Assembly: GCF_902833145.1 (NCBI RefSeq)
Contig: NZ_CADFEN010000012.1
Coordinates: forward strand, 186,001-250,000
From: Burkholderia sp. BCC0506
GTDB lineage: Bacteria > Pseudomonadota > Gammaproteobacteria > Burkholderiales > Burkholderiaceae
DNA length: 64,000 bases
Direction of reading: 5' to 3'
How positions within the stretch are numbered: the stretch's first letter is position 1; each line of letters opens with the position of its first letter. The translations under genes and the position numbers were made by a program. Shown here one piece after another: positions 1-10,465 of this stretch. Below the pieces are notes generated by a model. That model saw only the letters and a list, made by a program, of their open reading frames with translations, ran no database searches and was not told where the DNA came from.

Positions 1-936
1 GCGTACGCGGACTTCATGACCGCGATGATGGCGTTCTTCCTGCTGATGTGGCTGCTGAGCTCGGTCACGCCGGTGCAGCTCAAGGGGATCGCCGAATACT
101 TCAACATGCCGCTGAAGGCCGCGATTCTCGGCAGCGGCGACCGCAGCTCGCAGGACGCCAGCATCATCAACGGCGGCGGCCGCGACCTGTCGAGCACCGA
201 CGCCGGCACGCTGCGCCGCACCGACGGCACGACGTCGCTCGCCGAGCGCCTCGCGAAGGCCGGCGACGAGAATTCCCGGTCGCAGGCGCAGGGCGCGCAG
301 GACCGGCTCGAGCAGACGCGCCTGCATGACCTGCAGATCAAGCTGATGGCCGCGATCGAGGCCAACCCGACGCTGCGCCAGTTCAAGCAGCAGATCCGCA
401 TCGATTCGACGCTGATGGGGCTGCGCATCGAGATCGTCGATACGCAGAAGCGGCCGATGTTCGCGATGTCGAGCGATCGCGTCGAGCCGTACATGCGCGA
501 CATCCTGCGCGAGATCGGCAAGACGCTGAACGACGTGCCGAACCGGATCATCGTCCAGGGCCACACCGATGCCGTGCCGTACGCGGGCGGCGAGGGCGGC
601 TACAGCAACTGGGAGCTGTCGGCCGATCGCGCGAACGCGTCGCGCCGCGAGCTGATCTCCGGCGGCATGGACGAGGCGAAAGTGCTGCGCGTGCTGGGCC
701 TCGCGTCGACGCAGAACCTGAACAAGGCCGATCCGCTCGATCCGGAAAACCGCCGGATCAGCGTGATCGTGCTGAATCGCAAATCCGAAGAAGCGCTGAT
801 GCGCGACGACGCGACGACGACGACGCTGTCCGCCGACGCGGCCGGCTCGAAGCTGCTCGCGCAGCAGCTCGGCGGCTCGGCGCCGGCGGTGCGTCCGGTC
901 GTGGCGAGCGCCGTCGCCGTGGCGCCGAAACCCTGA
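1..936 (+). CDS. motB: Flagellar motor stator protein MotB (5' truncated by window edge)
   Basis: MotB pairs with MotA to form the proton-driven stator and anchors it to peptidoglycan. The reading frame is open from base 1, so the true start lies before the window; 311 codons are visible. The first residues read AYADFMTAMMAFF, the start of the single membrane helix, and the Asp encoded at 10-12 is the proton-carrying residue of the family (Asp32 in E. coli). The C-terminal half is an OmpA-like peptidoglycan-binding domain, with GHTDAVPY near 560 and ENRRISVIVLNR near 750. The tail is rich in Ala, Thr and Ser. motA is expected just upstream. The gene heads the chemotaxis run, 24 bp before the first cheY. 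Confidence 0.96.
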   Translation, partial: AYADFMTAMMAFFLLMWLLSSVTPVQLKGIAEYFNMPLKAAILGSGDRSSQDASIINGGGRDLSSTDAGTLRRTDGTTSLAERLAKAGDENSRSQAQGAQDRLEQTRLHDLQIKLMAAIEANPTLRQFKQQIRIDSTLMGLRIEIVDTQKRPMFAMSSDRVEPYMRDILREIGKTLNDVPNRIIVQGHTDAVPYAGGEGGYSNWELSADRANASRRELISGGMDEAKVLRVLGLASTQNLNKADPLDPENRRISVIVLNRKSEEALMRDDATTTTLSADAAGSKLLAQQLGGSAPAVRPVVASAVAVAPKP

Positions 937-960
937 CGTTTCCAAGATTCCGAGACAGAC

Positions 961-1338
961 ATGATCCGAACCATTCTCGCCATCGACGACTCCGCGACCA
1001 TGCGTGCGCTGCTGCAGGCGACGCTTGCACAGGCCGGCTACGACGTGACGGTGGCGCCGGACGGCGAAGCCGGCTTCGACATGGCGGCGACGGCCCCGTA
1101 CGACCTGGTGCTGACGGACCAGAACATGCCGCGCAAGAGCGGGCTCGAGGTGATCGCGGCGCTGCGCAAGCTGAGCGCGTACGCGGACACGCCGATCCTC
1201 GTGCTGACGACCGAAGGCAGCGACGCGTTCAAGGACGCCGCGCGCGACGCGGGCGCGACCGGCTGGATCGAAAAGCCGATCGACCCGGGCGTGCTGGTCG
1301 AGCTGGTCGCGACGCTGTCCGAGCCGGCTGCCTCCTGA
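961..1338 (+). CDS. cheY: Chemotaxis response regulator CheY (first copy)
   Basis: This is a single-domain receiver of 125 aa that carries phosphoryl groups from CheA. The acidic pocket (Asp9, Asp10), the phospho-acceptor Asp53 in LTDQNMP, Thr83/Thr84 and the conserved Lys105 in EKP are all present. It has no output domain. It sits between motB and cheA, 33 bp before cheA. A second CheY lies at 9082. That copy is closer to the enteric flagellar-switch CheY ([17 protein letters not shown]), so this one may act as a phosphate sink or bind another target. That division of labour is an inference. Confidence 0.93.
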   Translation: MIRTILAIDDSATMRALLQATLAQAGYDVTVAPDGEAGFDMAATAPYDLVLTDQNMPRKSGLEVIAALRKLSAYADTPILVLTTEGSDAFKDAARDAGATGWIEKPIDPGVLVELVATLSEPAAS

Positions 1339-1371
1339 CATGAACGCGACGAATTCAACCGGTGACCGGGC

Positions 1372-3645
1372 ATGACTCTCGACATCACTCAGTTCTACCA
1401 GACCTTTTTCGACGAAGCGGACGAGCTGCTCGCGCAGATGGAGCAACTGCTGCTGAACCTCGACGTCGATGCGCCCGATCCCGAGGATCTGGCGGCGATC
1501 TTCCGCGCCGCGCATTCGATCAAGGGCGGCGCGGCGACGTTCGGCTTTTCCGCGCTGACCGATACGACGCACATCCTCGAATCGCTACTCGACCGTGCGC
1601 GCAACCATGAGCTGACGCTGACCAAGGAAATGGTCGACGCGTTCCTGGAAACGAAGGACGTGCTGTCCGACCAGCTCGTCGACTACCGCGCGAGCGCCGA
1701 GCCGGACGCGGCCGCCGCCGCGGCGATCTGCGCGAAGCTCGAACGGCTGAAGGCCGAAAGCGGCGCGGCTACGCCTGCTGCCGCGGCCGAGCCTGCGCCG
1801 GTCGCCGCCGTCGTGGCGCCGGTTGCCGCAACGGCGGCTCCCGCTGCCGAGCCCGCCGCCGGCGATCGTGCCCCCGACCATGTGGTCGAGCAGGCCGTCG
1901 CGGCCGCGCATCCGGCGGCCGCCGCCGGCGGCCCGCACCTGAAGATCACGCTGGTGGGCGTCGACGCGAAGGACCAGGCGCTGCTCACCGAAGAACTCGG
2001 CAACCTCGGCCGGATCGTCGCGCGCGAGGAAGCGGGCGCCGACCTGTCGCTGTGGGTCGAATCGGACGTGCCGTCCGACGACATCGTCGCCGTGTGCTGC
2101 TTCGTGATCGACGAAAGCCAGATCCGCGTCGCGCGCGGCACGGCGCCAGCCGCGCAGCCGGCGCCGGCCGCCGCGCAGGACGCCGCCGCGGCCGAGTCGA
2201 CCGCCGCGCAACCCGCGCGCGTCGAGGTGGTCGCGCCGCAGCCAGCCGCACCGCAACCGGCCGCGCCGGCACCGGCTCAGCCCGAGCCGGCCGCAACCGC
2301 ACCTGCAGCCGCAGCCGCAGCACCCGCCGCGCAGCCGCAGCACCCCGCTCAACCGCAGCCGCCCGAACACGCGGCGCCGGCCGCCGCCGCGCATCACGAC
2401 GACAAGCGTGCGCGCCCGGCCGCCGCAGCCGCCGCAGGGGCCGAAGGCAGCTCGATCCGCGTCGGCGTCGAGAAGGTCGACCAGCTGATCAACCTCGTCG
2501 GCGAACTGGTGATCACGCAGGCGATGCTGGCCGAGACCGCGAGCGCGTTCGATCCGGCGCTGCACGACCGCCTGTTCAACGGGATGGCGCAGCTCGAGCG
2601 CAATGCGCGCGACCTGCAGGAAGCGGTGATGTCGATCCGCATGATGCCGATGGACTACGTGTTCAGCCGCTTCCCGCGGCTCGTGCGCGACCTCGCCGGC
2701 AAGCTCGGCAAGCAGGTCGAGCTGGTCACGTTCGGCCAGGCGACCGAGCTCGACAAGAGCCTGATCGAACGGATCATCGATCCGCTCACGCACCTGGTGC
2801 GCAACAGCCTCGACCACGGGATCGAAACCGTCGACAAGCGCGTGGCCGCGGGCAAGGACGCGGTCGGCCAGCTCGTGCTGTCGGCCGCGCATCACGGCGG
2901 CAACATCGTGATCGAGGTGAGCGACGACGGCGCGGGCCTGAATCGCGAGCGGATCCTCGCGAAGGCCGCGAAGCAGGGCATGCAGATCGCCGAGAACATC
3001 AGCGACGACGAAGTCTGGCAGCTGATTTTCGCGCCGGGCTTCTCGACCGCCGAGACGGTGACCGACGTGTCGGGCCGCGGCGTCGGGATGGACGTCGTGA
3101 AGCGCAACATCCAGTCGATGGGCGGCCACGTCGAGATCACGTCGCTGGCCGGCCGCGGCACGACCACGCGGATCGTGCTGCCGCTCACGCTCGCGATCCT
3201 CGACGGGATGTCGGTGAAGGTGGGCAGCGAGATCTTCATCCTGCCGCTGAACTTCGTGATGGAGTCGCTGCAGCCGTCGACCGACGACATCTACACCGTC
3301 GGCAACGGCGAGCGCGTGGTGCGCGTGCGCGGCGAATACCTGCCGCTCGTCGCGCTGCACGAGGTGTTCTCGGTCGAGGACGCGCGCACCGACCCGACGC
3401 AGGGGATCGTCACGATCATGGAAACCGAGGGGCGCCGCTTCGCGATGCTGATCGACGAGCTGGTCGGCCAGCAGCAGGTCGTCGTGAAGAACCTCGAGAC
3501 CAACTACCGCAAGGTGCACGGCATCTCGGCGGCGACTATCCTGGGCGACGGCAGCGTCGCGCTGATCGTCGACGTCGCGGCGCTGAACCGCGAAACCCGT
3601 GCGACGCACGGCGCCCGTGCCGGCGCCGAGCTCGCGATCTTCTGA
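1372..3645 (+). CDS. cheA: Chemotaxis histidine kinase CheA
   Basis: CheA is the central kinase of the array. It phosphorylates CheY and CheB under control of receptors and CheW. The order of domains in its 757 aa is: Hpt domain with phospho-accepting His48 in FRAAHSIKGGAATFGF; Ala/Pro linker; P2 CheY/CheB-binding domain (GPHLKITLVGVDAKDQALL to CCFVIDESQIRV); a long, very Pro/Ala/Gln-rich linker at roughly residues 260-350; dimerisation helices (VDQLINLVGELVITQ); an ATPase with N-box LVRNSLDHGIE and glycine boxes VSDDGAGL and GRGVGMDVVKRN; and a C-terminal CheW-like domain. The linker is longer than in E. coli (654 aa total), which accounts for much of the extra length. Confidence 0.97.
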   Translation: MTLDITQFYQTFFDEADELLAQMEQLLLNLDVDAPDPEDLAAIFRAAHSIKGGAATFGFSALTDTTHILESLLDRARNHELTLTKEMVDAFLETKDVLSDQLVDYRASAEPDAAAAAAICAKLERLKAESGAATPAAAAEPAPVAAVVAPVAATAAPAAEPAAGDRAPDHVVEQAVAAAHPAAAAGGPHLKITLVGVDAKDQALLTEELGNLGRIVAREEAGADLSLWVESDVPSDDIVAVCCFVIDESQIRVARGTAPAAQPAPAAAQDAAAAESTAAQPARVEVVAPQPAAPQPAAPAPAQPEPAATAPAAAAAAPAAQPQHPAQPQPPEHAAPAAAAHHDDKRARPAAAAAAGAEGSSIRVGVEKVDQLINLVGELVITQAMLAETASAFDPALHDRLFNGMAQLERNARDLQEAVMSIRMMPMDYVFSRFPRLVRDLAGKLGKQVELVTFGQATELDKSLIERIIDPLTHLVRNSLDHGIETVDKRVAAGKDAVGQLVLSAAHHGGNIVIEVSDDGAGLNRERILAKAAKQGMQIAENISDDEVWQLIFAPGFSTAETVTDVSGRGVGMDVVKRNIQSMGGHVEITSLAGRGTTTRIVLPLTLAILDGMSVKVGSEIFILPLNFVMESLQPSTDDIYTVGNGERVVRVRGEYLPLVALHEVFSVEDARTDPTQGIVTIMETEGRRFAMLIDELVGQQQVVVKNLETNYRKVHGISAATILGDGSVALIVDVAALNRETRATHGARAGAELAIF

Positions 3646-3675
3646 CTCTCGCCATTCAACCGATTGGGGGCAAAC

Positions 3676-4209
3676 GTGTCCGCTGAAGTTCAAATGATCA
3701 ATCCGGCCGCGGCGAACGCGGCCACGAGCCGCCGCGACGCCGAACACGGCGACGCGACGGGCCAGGAGTTCCTCGTCTTCACGCTCGGCGACGAGGAATA
3801 CGGGATCGACATCCTGAAGGTGCAGGAAATCCGCGGCTACGACAGCGTCACGCGCATCGCGAACGCGCCCGAGTTCATCAAGGGCGTGATCAACCTGCGC
3901 GGGATCATCGTGCCGATCGTCGACATGCGGATCAAGTTCCACCTCGGCCGCGTCGAGTACGACCACCAGACCGTCGTGATCATCCTGAACGTGTCGAACC
4001 GCGTGGTCGGGATGGTGGTCGACGGCGTGTCGGACGTGCTGACGCTGCAGACCGACCAGATCATGCCGGCGCCGGAATTCGGCGCGACGCTGACGACCGA
4101 GTACCTGACGGGTCTCGGCACGGTCGACGGCCGGATGCTGATCCTGATGGACATCGAGAAGCTGATGTCGAGCCGTGAAATGGCGCTGATCGAGACACTC
4201 GGCGGGTAA
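3676..4209 (+). CDS. cheW: Chemotaxis coupling protein CheW
   Basis: CheW is a scaffold that links receptors to CheA in the signalling array. I chose the GTG at 3676 because a GGGGG ribosome-binding site lies 5 bp upstream and the protein then begins [10 protein letters not shown]. An in-frame TTG at 3664 would overlap that site. The resulting 177 aa have an N-terminal extension of about 25 residues before the CheW fold, which begins [20 protein letters not shown] and continues through [14 protein letters not shown] and the conserved region [11 protein letters not shown]. It lies 30 bp after cheA in the same operon. Confidence 0.95.
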   Translation: MSAEVQMINPAAANAATSRRDAEHGDATGQEFLVFTLGDEEYGIDILKVQEIRGYDSVTRIANAPEFIKGVINLRGIIVPIVDMRIKFHLGRVEYDHQTVVIILNVSNRVVGMVVDGVSDVLTLQTDQIMPAPEFGATLTTEYLTGLGTVDGRMLILMDIEKLMSSREMALIETLGG

Positions 4210-4246
4210 GCGCGCGGCGCGCGCAGCAATTTCGGGAGAATCTGCA

Positions 4247-6205
4247 ATGTTGCATAACTGGTCGATCCGCACGACGCTCACGGCGGTCGGACTCATCCTC
4301 GTGTGCCTGACCGCCGCGGTCGGCGGGCTCGGCCTCTACGCGCTGAATCATGCGAGCCGCGCGCTCGACGAGATCGCGCACGTCGACCTGCCGGCGCTCC
4401 ACGCGCTCGACGACACGGCCGCGTACCTGCTGCGCTCGCGCGTGGCGCTCGATCGCTTCCGCACGCTGACCGAAGCCGGCAATGCGGCCGACGCGGCGAA
4501 GGTGCTCGACCGCGCGCAGGAGCTGTATACGAAGTCGAACCAGAACTGGCAGGCGTTCCAGTCGACGCCGAAGCTCGGCGTCGAGCAGGCGCTCGTCGAC
4601 GAGCTCGGCGCACGCTACACGACGATCGTGAAGGAAGGCGTCGAGCCCGAATTCGCCGCGGCGCGCGCGGGCGACATGGCCGCGTACCACGCGATCGCGG
4701 ATACGAAGATCAGCCCGATGTTCGTCGCGTTCGACCAGACGGCGGCGGCCGTGATCGCGGCGCTGCAGCAGCGCGCGGAAGCCCGTCAGGCCGAGACGCA
4801 GTCGCGGATCTCGATGATGGTCGCGCTGATCGCGGCCGGCATCGCGATCGCGTTCGTCGTCGTGATCGCGATCCGCTTCGCGCTGCGCGGGCTGATCGTC
4901 AAGCCGCTCGAGGACGCGATCGCACACTTCGAGCGCATCGCCGGCGGCGACCTCACGCAGCCGGTGAGCGTGTTCAGCACGAACGAGATCGGCCGCCTGT
5001 TCGGCGGCATCAAGCGGATGCAGGACGCCGTCACGACGATGGTGCAGGCCGTGCATCGCGGCACCGAGTCGATCGACGTCGGCGCGCGCGAGATCGCGAC
5101 CGGCAACATCGACCTGTCGCAGCGCACCGAGGAGCAGGCCGCGTCGCTGCAGGAAACCGCGTCGAGCATGGAGCAGCTGACGGGCACCGTGCGGCAGAAC
5201 GCGGAGAACGCGCGGCAGGCGAGCCAGCTCGCGGTGAACGCATCGGACATCGCGACGCAGGGCGGCGAGGTGGTCGGTCAGGTCGTGTCGACGATGCAGG
5301 ACATCGCGGCGAGCTCGGGCAAGGTCGTCGACATCATCGGCACGATCGAAGGCATCGCGTTCCAGACCAACATCCTCGCGCTGAACGCGGCCGTCGAAGC
5401 GGCGCGGGCCGGCGAGCAGGGCCGCGGCTTCGCGGTGGTCGCGGGCGAGGTGCGCTCGCTCGCGCAGCGCAGCGCGAGCGCCGCGAAGGAAATCAAGCAG
5501 CTGATCGGCGATTCGGCCGAGAAGGTCGACAGCGGGTCGGCGCTCGTCGCGCGCGCCGGCTCGACGATGGACGAGATCGTGCAGGCCGTGCGCCGCGTGA
5601 CCGACATCATGGGCGAGATCAGCGCCGCGTCCGACGAGCAGTCGACCGGCATCGAACAGGTCAACCGCGCGGTCGGCCAGATGGATGCGGTCACGCAGCA
5701 GAACGCGGCGCTCGTCGAGCAGGCGGCCGCCGCGGCCGCGTCGCTCGAGGAGCAGACGCGCCAGATGAAGGCGATCGTGTCGGGCTGGCGCGTCGCGGGC
5801 GGCATCGCGCTCGCGCCGGCGCGCAGCGTCGCGCGGCCGGTCGCGCACGAACCGGCGGCGCTGCCGTCGGGCGCGCGCCACGACACGCCGGTCGCCGCAC
5901 TGCCGGCGCCGCAGGCTGCGGCCCAGCCGGCGGCGCGGCGCGCTGCCGCGGCGTCGCGCGCGGCTGCCGCGGGCGCCGACCACGAGCCCAGGCATGCGGC
6001 CGATGCCGCGTCGCGCCCGCAGAAGGATGCGCCGGCTTCCCGGGGCGCCGCCGCCGCGGGCGGCTACGGCCCGCGACTGGCCAAGACCGCCGCACCGGCG
6101 GACAAGCCGGCCGCGAAGGCCGCGCTCGTGCGCCCGGCGCTGAACGGCGAGAAGCCGGCGCTGGCGGCGGCCGGTACGTCCGACGACGACTGGGAGACCT
6201 TCTAA
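4247..6205 (+). CDS. Methyl-accepting chemotaxis protein with CheR/CheB tether
   Basis: This is an inner-membrane chemoreceptor of 652 aa. TM1 spans about residues 10-32, a four-helix periplasmic sensor domain follows (about 35-185), TM2 is at about 190-212 ([20 protein letters not shown]), and then come a HAMP domain and the long cytoplasmic coiled coil. The hairpin tip motif ([20 protein letters not shown]) is complete. After the coiled coil is a flexible tail of about 130 residues rich in Ala, Pro and Arg, ending in DWETF. This resembles the NWETF pentapeptide that tethers CheR and CheB in enteric Tar/Tsr. It lies within the che operon, so it is probably a main receptor. The ligand cannot be read from the sequence. 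Confidence 0.95.
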   Translation: MLHNWSIRTTLTAVGLILVCLTAAVGGLGLYALNHASRALDEIAHVDLPALHALDDTAAYLLRSRVALDRFRTLTEAGNAADAAKVLDRAQELYTKSNQNWQAFQSTPKLGVEQALVDELGARYTTIVKEGVEPEFAAARAGDMAAYHAIADTKISPMFVAFDQTAAAVIAALQQRAEARQAETQSRISMMVALIAAGIAIAFVVVIAIRFALRGLIVKPLEDAIAHFERIAGGDLTQPVSVFSTNEIGRLFGGIKRMQDAVTTMVQAVHRGTESIDVGAREIATGNIDLSQRTEEQAASLQETASSMEQLTGTVRQNAENARQASQLAVNASDIATQGGEVVGQVVSTMQDIAASSGKVVDIIGTIEGIAFQTNILALNAAVEAARAGEQGRGFAVVAGEVRSLAQRSASAAKEIKQLIGDSAEKVDSGSALVARAGSTMDEIVQAVRRVTDIMGEISAASDEQSTGIEQVNRAVGQMDAVTQQNAALVEQAAAAAASLEEQTRQMKAIVSGWRVAGGIALAPARSVARPVAHEPAALPSGARHDTPVAALPAPQAAAQPAARRAAAASRAAAAGADHEPRHAADAASRPQKDAPASRGAAAAGGYGPRLAKTAAPADKPAAKAALVRPALNGEKPALAAAGTSDDDWETF

Positions 6206-6208
6206 GCC

Positions 6209-7201
6209 ATGCAGCACGCGCGCGCGCCGTTTCGACCCGATGCACCGGATGCCTCGCCTCGCGCGGGCGAGCCGGGGCGCGACTTCGCGTTCACCGGCGC
6301 GGATTTCGCACGCATCCGCGCGCTGATCCACCAACGCGCGGGCATTTCGCTGTCCGAGCACAAGCGCGACATGGCCTACAGCCGTCTCGCGCGCCGGCTG
6401 CGCGCGCGCGGCCTCGACACGTTTCGCGACTACCTCGACCTGCTCGAGCAGGAAGACGATCCGCTCGAGTGGGAAGCGTTCACCAACGCGCTGACGACGA
6501 ACCTGACCGCGTTCTTCCGCGAGTCGCATCATTTCCCGATCCTCTCCGAGTTCGTGAAGGCGCGGCCGGCGCCGGTATCGATATGGTGCTCGGCGGCGTC
6601 GACCGGCGAGGAGCCGTATTCGATCGCGATCACGCTGATCGAGGCGCTCGGCGAGACGGCCGCGCGCGGCGCGTCGATCCTCGCGACCGACCTCGACACG
6701 CAGGTGCTCGCGAAGGCGGAAGCCGGCATCTATACGTACGACCAGGTCAAGCACCTGTCGCCGGAGCGGCTGAAGCGCTTCTTCCTGAAGGGCACGGGCG
6801 CGCAGGCCGGCCGCGTGAAGGTGCGCCCGGAGCTGCGCGCGATGATCCGCTTCGAGCAGTTGAACCTGACCGATGCGGACTACGGGATCGCGAAGCCGTT
6901 CGACGCGATCTTCTGCCGCAACGTGATGATCTATTTCGACAAGCCGACGCAGGGGCAGGTGCTGTCGCGCTTCGAGCCGCTCGTGAAGCCGGGCGGGCTG
7001 CTGTTCGCCGGCCATTCGGAGAACTTCACGTACGTGACGCAGGCGTTCCGGCTGCGCGGACAGACGGTGTACGAGCTCACGCGCGACGCCGCGCACGGTG
7101 CGCGGCCGCGCGGCACGCCGGCGAGCGTGGCGGCCGCGATGCCGTCGCCCGTGCGCGCGCGGGCCGCGGGCGGCGCGTCCGCCCATGGAGAGCGCGGATG
7201 A
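6209..7201 (+). CDS. cheR: Chemoreceptor glutamate methyltransferase CheR
   Basis: CheR methylates receptor glutamates using S-adenosylmethionine, for adaptation. The protein is 330 aa. An N-terminal all-helical domain begins after about 25 variable residues ([19 protein letters not shown]). The SAM-binding Rossmann region carries [30 protein letters not shown] and [14 protein letters not shown]. The last 40 residues are low-complexity Ala/Arg. It starts 3 bp after the receptor stop codon and overlaps cheD by 4 bp (ATGA), so translation of the two is probably coupled. Confidence 0.96.
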   Translation: MQHARAPFRPDAPDASPRAGEPGRDFAFTGADFARIRALIHQRAGISLSEHKRDMAYSRLARRLRARGLDTFRDYLDLLEQEDDPLEWEAFTNALTTNLTAFFRESHHFPILSEFVKARPAPVSIWCSAASTGEEPYSIAITLIEALGETAARGASILATDLDTQVLAKAEAGIYTYDQVKHLSPERLKRFFLKGTGAQAGRVKVRPELRAMIRFEQLNLTDADYGIAKPFDAIFCRNVMIYFDKPTQGQVLSRFEPLVKPGGLLFAGHSENFTYVTQAFRLRGQTVYELTRDAAHGARPRGTPASVAAAMPSPVRARAAGGASAHGERG

Positions 7202-7926
7202 GCGCACTGCCGATCGCGACCAATCGCTACTTCGACAACCACTTCGAGCGCCCCGGCGTGAAGCTGCTGCCGAACGAGTTCTACACGACGGCCGAGGACA
7301 TGGTGCTGATGACCGTGCTCGGCTCGTGCGTCGCCGCGTGCCTGCACGACCCGTACGCGGGCATCGGCGGGATGAACCACTTCATGCTGCCGGACGACGG
7401 CGCCGATCCGGGCGCGGCCGCGTCGGAATCGATGCGCTACGGCGCGTATGCGATGGAAGTGCTGATCAACGAGCTGATCAAGGCCGGTTCGCGCCGCGAG
7501 CGCATCGAGGCGAAGGTGTTCGGCGGCGCGGCCGTGCTGGCCGGGATGACGACGATCAACATCGGCGATCGCAACGCGGATTTCGTGCGCCGCTATCTCG
7601 CGCTCGAGCGCATCCGCATCACCGCGGAAGACCTGCAGGGCGTGCATCCGCGCAAGGTCGCGTTCATGCCGCACAGCGGGCGCGCGATGGTGAAGAAGCT
7701 GCGGCTGCAGGTGCCGGGCGTGACCGAGCGCGAAGCCGCGCTCGCGCGCGAGGCCGATCGCCTGCGCGCCGCACGGACCCGCGCGCAGGTCGAACTGTTC
7801 GCCGCGAAGCGGCCTGCCGCGCCGCAGCCGGCGCGCCCGCGCATCGAGCTGTTCGGCGCGCGCGGCGCCGCGCCGGGCGCCGGGAGCGCGCACGCAGCGA
7901 ACCTATCAAGAAAGCAGGAGGCCTGA
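7198..7926 (+). CDS. cheD: Chemoreceptor glutamine deamidase CheD
   Basis: CheD deamidates receptor glutamines to glutamates. The catalytic Cys44 in [11 protein letters not shown] and His61 in GGMNHFMLP are 17 residues apart, as in characterised CheD. Other conserved stretches are [15 protein letters not shown] and KVFGGAAVL. The 242 aa are longer than the usual 160-200 because of an Ala/Arg-rich C-terminal extension of about 50 residues. The ATG overlaps the cheR stop codon. Confidence 0.95.
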   Translation: MSALPIATNRYFDNHFERPGVKLLPNEFYTTAEDMVLMTVLGSCVAACLHDPYAGIGGMNHFMLPDDGADPGAAASESMRYGAYAMEVLINELIKAGSRRERIEAKVFGGAAVLAGMTTINIGDRNADFVRRYLALERIRITAEDLQGVHPRKVAFMPHSGRAMVKKLRLQVPGVTEREAALAREADRLRAARTRAQVELFAAKRPAAPQPARPRIELFGARGAAPGAGSAHAANLSRKQEA

Positions 7927-7931
7927 CCGCA

Positions 7932-9014
7932 GTGCAGAAGATCAAAGTGTTGTGCGTCGACGATTCGGCGCTGATCCGCAGCCTGATGACCGAGATCATC
8001 AACAGCCAGCCCGACATGACGGTGTGCGCGACCGCGCCCGATCCGCTCGTCGCGCGCGAGCTCATCAAGCAGCACAATCCCGACGTGCTCACGCTCGACG
8101 TCGAAATGCCGCGCATGGACGGGCTCGACTTCCTCGAGAAGCTGATGCGCCTGCGGCCGATGCCGGTCGTGATGGTGTCGTCGCTGACCGAGCGCGGCTC
8201 GGAAATCACGCTGCGCGCGCTCGAGCTCGGCGCGGTGGATTTCGTCACGAAGCCGCGCGTCGGGATTCGCGACGGGATGCTCGACTACGCGGAGAAGCTC
8301 GCCGACAAGATCCGCGCGGCGTCGCGCGCGCGCGTGCGCCAGGCGCCGCAGCCGCAGGCCGCCGCCCGCACGGCCGACAGCGCCGCGGCCGCGCCGATGA
8401 TCAACAACCCGCTCGTCAGTACCGAGAAGCTGATCATCATCGGCGCGTCGACGGGCGGCACCGAGGCGATCCGCGAAGTGCTGACGCCGCTGCCGCCGGA
8501 TGCGCCGGCCGTGCTGATCGCGCAGCACATGCCGCCGGGCTTCACGCGATCGTTCGCGCAGCGCCTGAACGGCCTGTGCCGGATCGCGGTGAAGGAAGCC
8601 GAGCACGGCGAGCGCGTGCTGCCCGGCCATGCGTACATCGCGCCGGGCCACGCGCACCTGTTGCTCGCGCGAAGCGGCGCGAACTATATTGCGCAACTGT
8701 CGGACGAGCCGCCGGTGAACCGGCACCGCCCGTCGGTCGACGTGCTGTTCCGCTCGGCGGCGACGCACGCGGGCAAGAACGCGATCGGCGTGATCCTCAC
8801 CGGGATGGGCCGCGACGGTGCGGCCGGCCTGCTGGAAATGAAACGCGCGGGCGCGCACACGTTCGCGCAGGACGAGGCGAGCTGCATCGTGTTCGGGATG
8901 CCGCGCGAGGCGATCGCGCTCGGCGGCGCGGACGAGATCGCGCCGCTCGCCGACATGAGCCGCCGCGTGATGGCGCGCCTGGCGACGATGGGCGACCGCG
9001 TGCAGCGCGTGTGA
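7932..9014 (+). CDS. cheB: Chemotaxis methylesterase/response regulator CheB
   Basis: CheB removes receptor methyl groups when phosphorylated by CheA. I use the GTG at 7932 because AGGAGG (7916-7921) lies 10 bp upstream and the protein then starts [12 protein letters not shown]. The 360 aa comprise a receiver with Asp10, Asp11 and phospho-acceptor Asp56 (LDVEMP), an Ala-rich linker, and the methylesterase domain. That domain carries the catalytic triad: Ser173 (GASTGG), His in AQHMPPGFT and Asp in GMGRDGA. It is followed 67 bp later by the second cheY. Confidence 0.96.
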   Translation: MQKIKVLCVDDSALIRSLMTEIINSQPDMTVCATAPDPLVARELIKQHNPDVLTLDVEMPRMDGLDFLEKLMRLRPMPVVMVSSLTERGSEITLRALELGAVDFVTKPRVGIRDGMLDYAEKLADKIRAASRARVRQAPQPQAAARTADSAAAAPMINNPLVSTEKLIIIGASTGGTEAIREVLTPLPPDAPAVLIAQHMPPGFTRSFAQRLNGLCRIAVKEAEHGERVLPGHAYIAPGHAHLLLARSGANYIAQLSDEPPVNRHRPSVDVLFRSAATHAGKNAIGVILTGMGRDGAAGLLEMKRAGAHTFAQDEASCIVFGMPREAIALGGADEIAPLADMSRRVMARLATMGDRVQRV

Positions 9015-9081
9015 ATGGAATGTCACGGGGCGCGTGGCACGCTGCGCGTCCCGACGGAAACGAATCTGGAAAGGAACGACG

Positions 9082-9477
9082 ATGGACAAGAGCATGAAAA
9101 TCCTGGTGGTGGACGATTTCCCGACGATGCGCCGGATCGTCCGCAACCTGCTCAAGGAACTGGGCTACACGAACGTCGACGAGGCCGAGGACGGCGCGGC
9201 CGGTCTCGCGCGGCTGCGCGGCGGCGGTTTCGACTTCGTGATCTCCGACTGGAACATGCCGAACCTCGACGGCCTCGCGATGCTGAAGGAAATCCGCGCG
9301 GACGCGACGCTCACGCACCTGCCGGTGCTGATGGTCACGGCGGAGTCGAAGAAGGAGAACATCATCGCGGCCGCGCAGGCCGGCGCGAGCGGCTACGTCG
9401 TGAAACCGTTCACGGCCGCGACGCTCGACGAGAAGCTGAACAAGATCATCGACAAGATGGCCAAGGCCGGGAGCTGA
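9082..9477 (+). CDS. cheY: Chemotaxis response regulator CheY (second copy, flagellar-switch type)
   Basis: This is a receiver of 131 aa with Asp11/Asp12, phospho-acceptor Asp56 in [15 protein letters not shown] and the conserved Lys in VVKPF. This copy closely resembles E. coli CheY, which binds FliM at the flagellar switch. It is also adjacent to the phosphatase gene cheZ. I use the ATG at 9082, preceded by AAAGGAACG. An upstream in-frame start at 9034 has no comparable binding site. Confidence 0.95.
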   Translation: MDKSMKILVVDDFPTMRRIVRNLLKELGYTNVDEAEDGAAGLARLRGGGFDFVISDWNMPNLDGLAMLKEIRADATLTHLPVLMVTAESKKENIIAAAQAGASGYVVKPFTAATLDEKLNKIIDKMAKAGS

Positions 9478-9479
9478 AC

Positions 9480-10211
9480 GTGAACGAGCCGATCCATGCG
9501 GCGCTCGCCGGCGCGGCGGTCAACGCCGACGGCCATGCCGAAGGCGCCGATTACGCGAGCGACCGGATCCTCGCGCGCATCGGCCACGTCACGCGCACGC
9601 TGCGCGATTCGATGCGCGAGCTCGGGCTCGACAAGCATGTCGAGCGCGCGGCCGAAGCCGTGCCCGATGCGCGCGACCGGCTGCGCTACGTCGCGACGAT
9701 GACCGAGCAGGCCGCGGTGCGCGTGCTGAATGCGATCGAGGTCGCGAAGCCGATGCAGGAGCGCATCCAGAACGAGGCCGAGGCGCTTGACGCGCGCTGG
9801 GCGCAGTGGTATGCGGCCCCGATCGAGCACGCGGAAGTGCGCGAGCTGATGGACGACACGCGCACGTTCCTGCGCGCGCTGCCCGAGGCCGCGTCCGCGA
9901 CCAGCGCGCAGCTGCTCGAGATCATGCTCGCGCAGGATTTCCAGGACCTGACCGGGCAGGTGATCAAGAAGATCATGGACATGGTCTACCTGATCGAGCA
10001 GCAACTGCTCACCGTGCTGGTCGAGAACATCGCGCCCGAGCGGCGCGAGCAGTTCGCGGCCACCGCCGCCGCGCTCGCGGCCGAACAGATCAGCGCGACC
10101 GGCAGCCCCGAGTCGCTGCTGAACGGTCCGCAGATCGCGCCGGAGGGCAAATCCGACGTCGTCCAGGACCAGGGGCAGGTCGACGACCTGCTCGCGAGCC
10201 TCGGCTTCTGA
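9480..10211 (+). CDS. cheZ: CheY phosphatase CheZ
   Basis: CheZ dephosphorylates CheY-P and resets the motor signal. The GTG at 9480 follows the cheY stop codon by 2 bp and gives 243 aa. A long four-helix-bundle hairpin ends in the catalytic region LAQDFQDLTGQVIKKI, which contains the catalytic Gln and Asp of the family. The last residues, QVDDLLASLGF, match the C-terminal CheY-binding peptide of E. coli CheZ (VDDLLDSLGF). This closes the chemotaxis operon. A GC hairpin near 10233-10251 without a T-tract follows. Confidence 0.96.
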   Translation: MNEPIHAALAGAAVNADGHAEGADYASDRILARIGHVTRTLRDSMRELGLDKHVERAAEAVPDARDRLRYVATMTEQAAVRVLNAIEVAKPMQERIQNEAEALDARWAQWYAAPIEHAEVRELMDDTRTFLRALPEAASATSAQLLEIMLAQDFQDLTGQVIKKIMDMVYLIEQQLLTVLVENIAPERREQFAATAAALAAEQISATGSPESLLNGPQIAPEGKSDVVQDQGQVDDLLASLGF

Positions 10212-10331
10212 CGCTGCCGCCCCGCACCGGCGCGCCCCGTCCGGGGGGGCGGCCCGATGCATGCATTCCCCGTCCCGGCTTCGTTTCCGGCCGCCCGCCC
10301 CCAGCACCGGGTGGCGTGATCCTGCGTCGAA

Positions 10332-10362
10332 TTGACACTTAGCCACACTCCGCAGGCATACT
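10332..10362 (+). promoter_or_regulatory. Candidate sigma-70 promoter for the DUF2844/DUF3443 pair
   Basis: A consensus -35 TTGACA at 10332-10337 is followed 19 bp later by CATACT at 10357-10362. It lies in the cheZ-DUF2844 gap and would start transcription about 95 bp before the gene. The spacing is longer than ideal, so this is moderate evidence only. Confidence 0.4.
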
Positions 10363-10465
10363 ACGCGTCAGCAGCAACGTAGCGTCATTCGTACGATTCA
10401 TAAGTTGGCAGGCGGCGGGCCGACGGTGCGCCGTCGGCCACGAAGCCAGTCCCGTGGGGGGGAAC

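Noticed and set aside
1585-4296. Open frame of over 900 codons on the minus strand opposite cheA/cheW
   Set aside because: It is the antisense of real genes with strong motifs. It is rich in Arg/His/Asp, has no family similarity that I recognise, and arises because GC-rich third positions avoid stop codons.
4061-7207. 1048-codon minus-strand frame opposite the chemoreceptor and cheR
   Set aside because: Same reason: Arg-rich antisense of well-supported genes, without a binding site.
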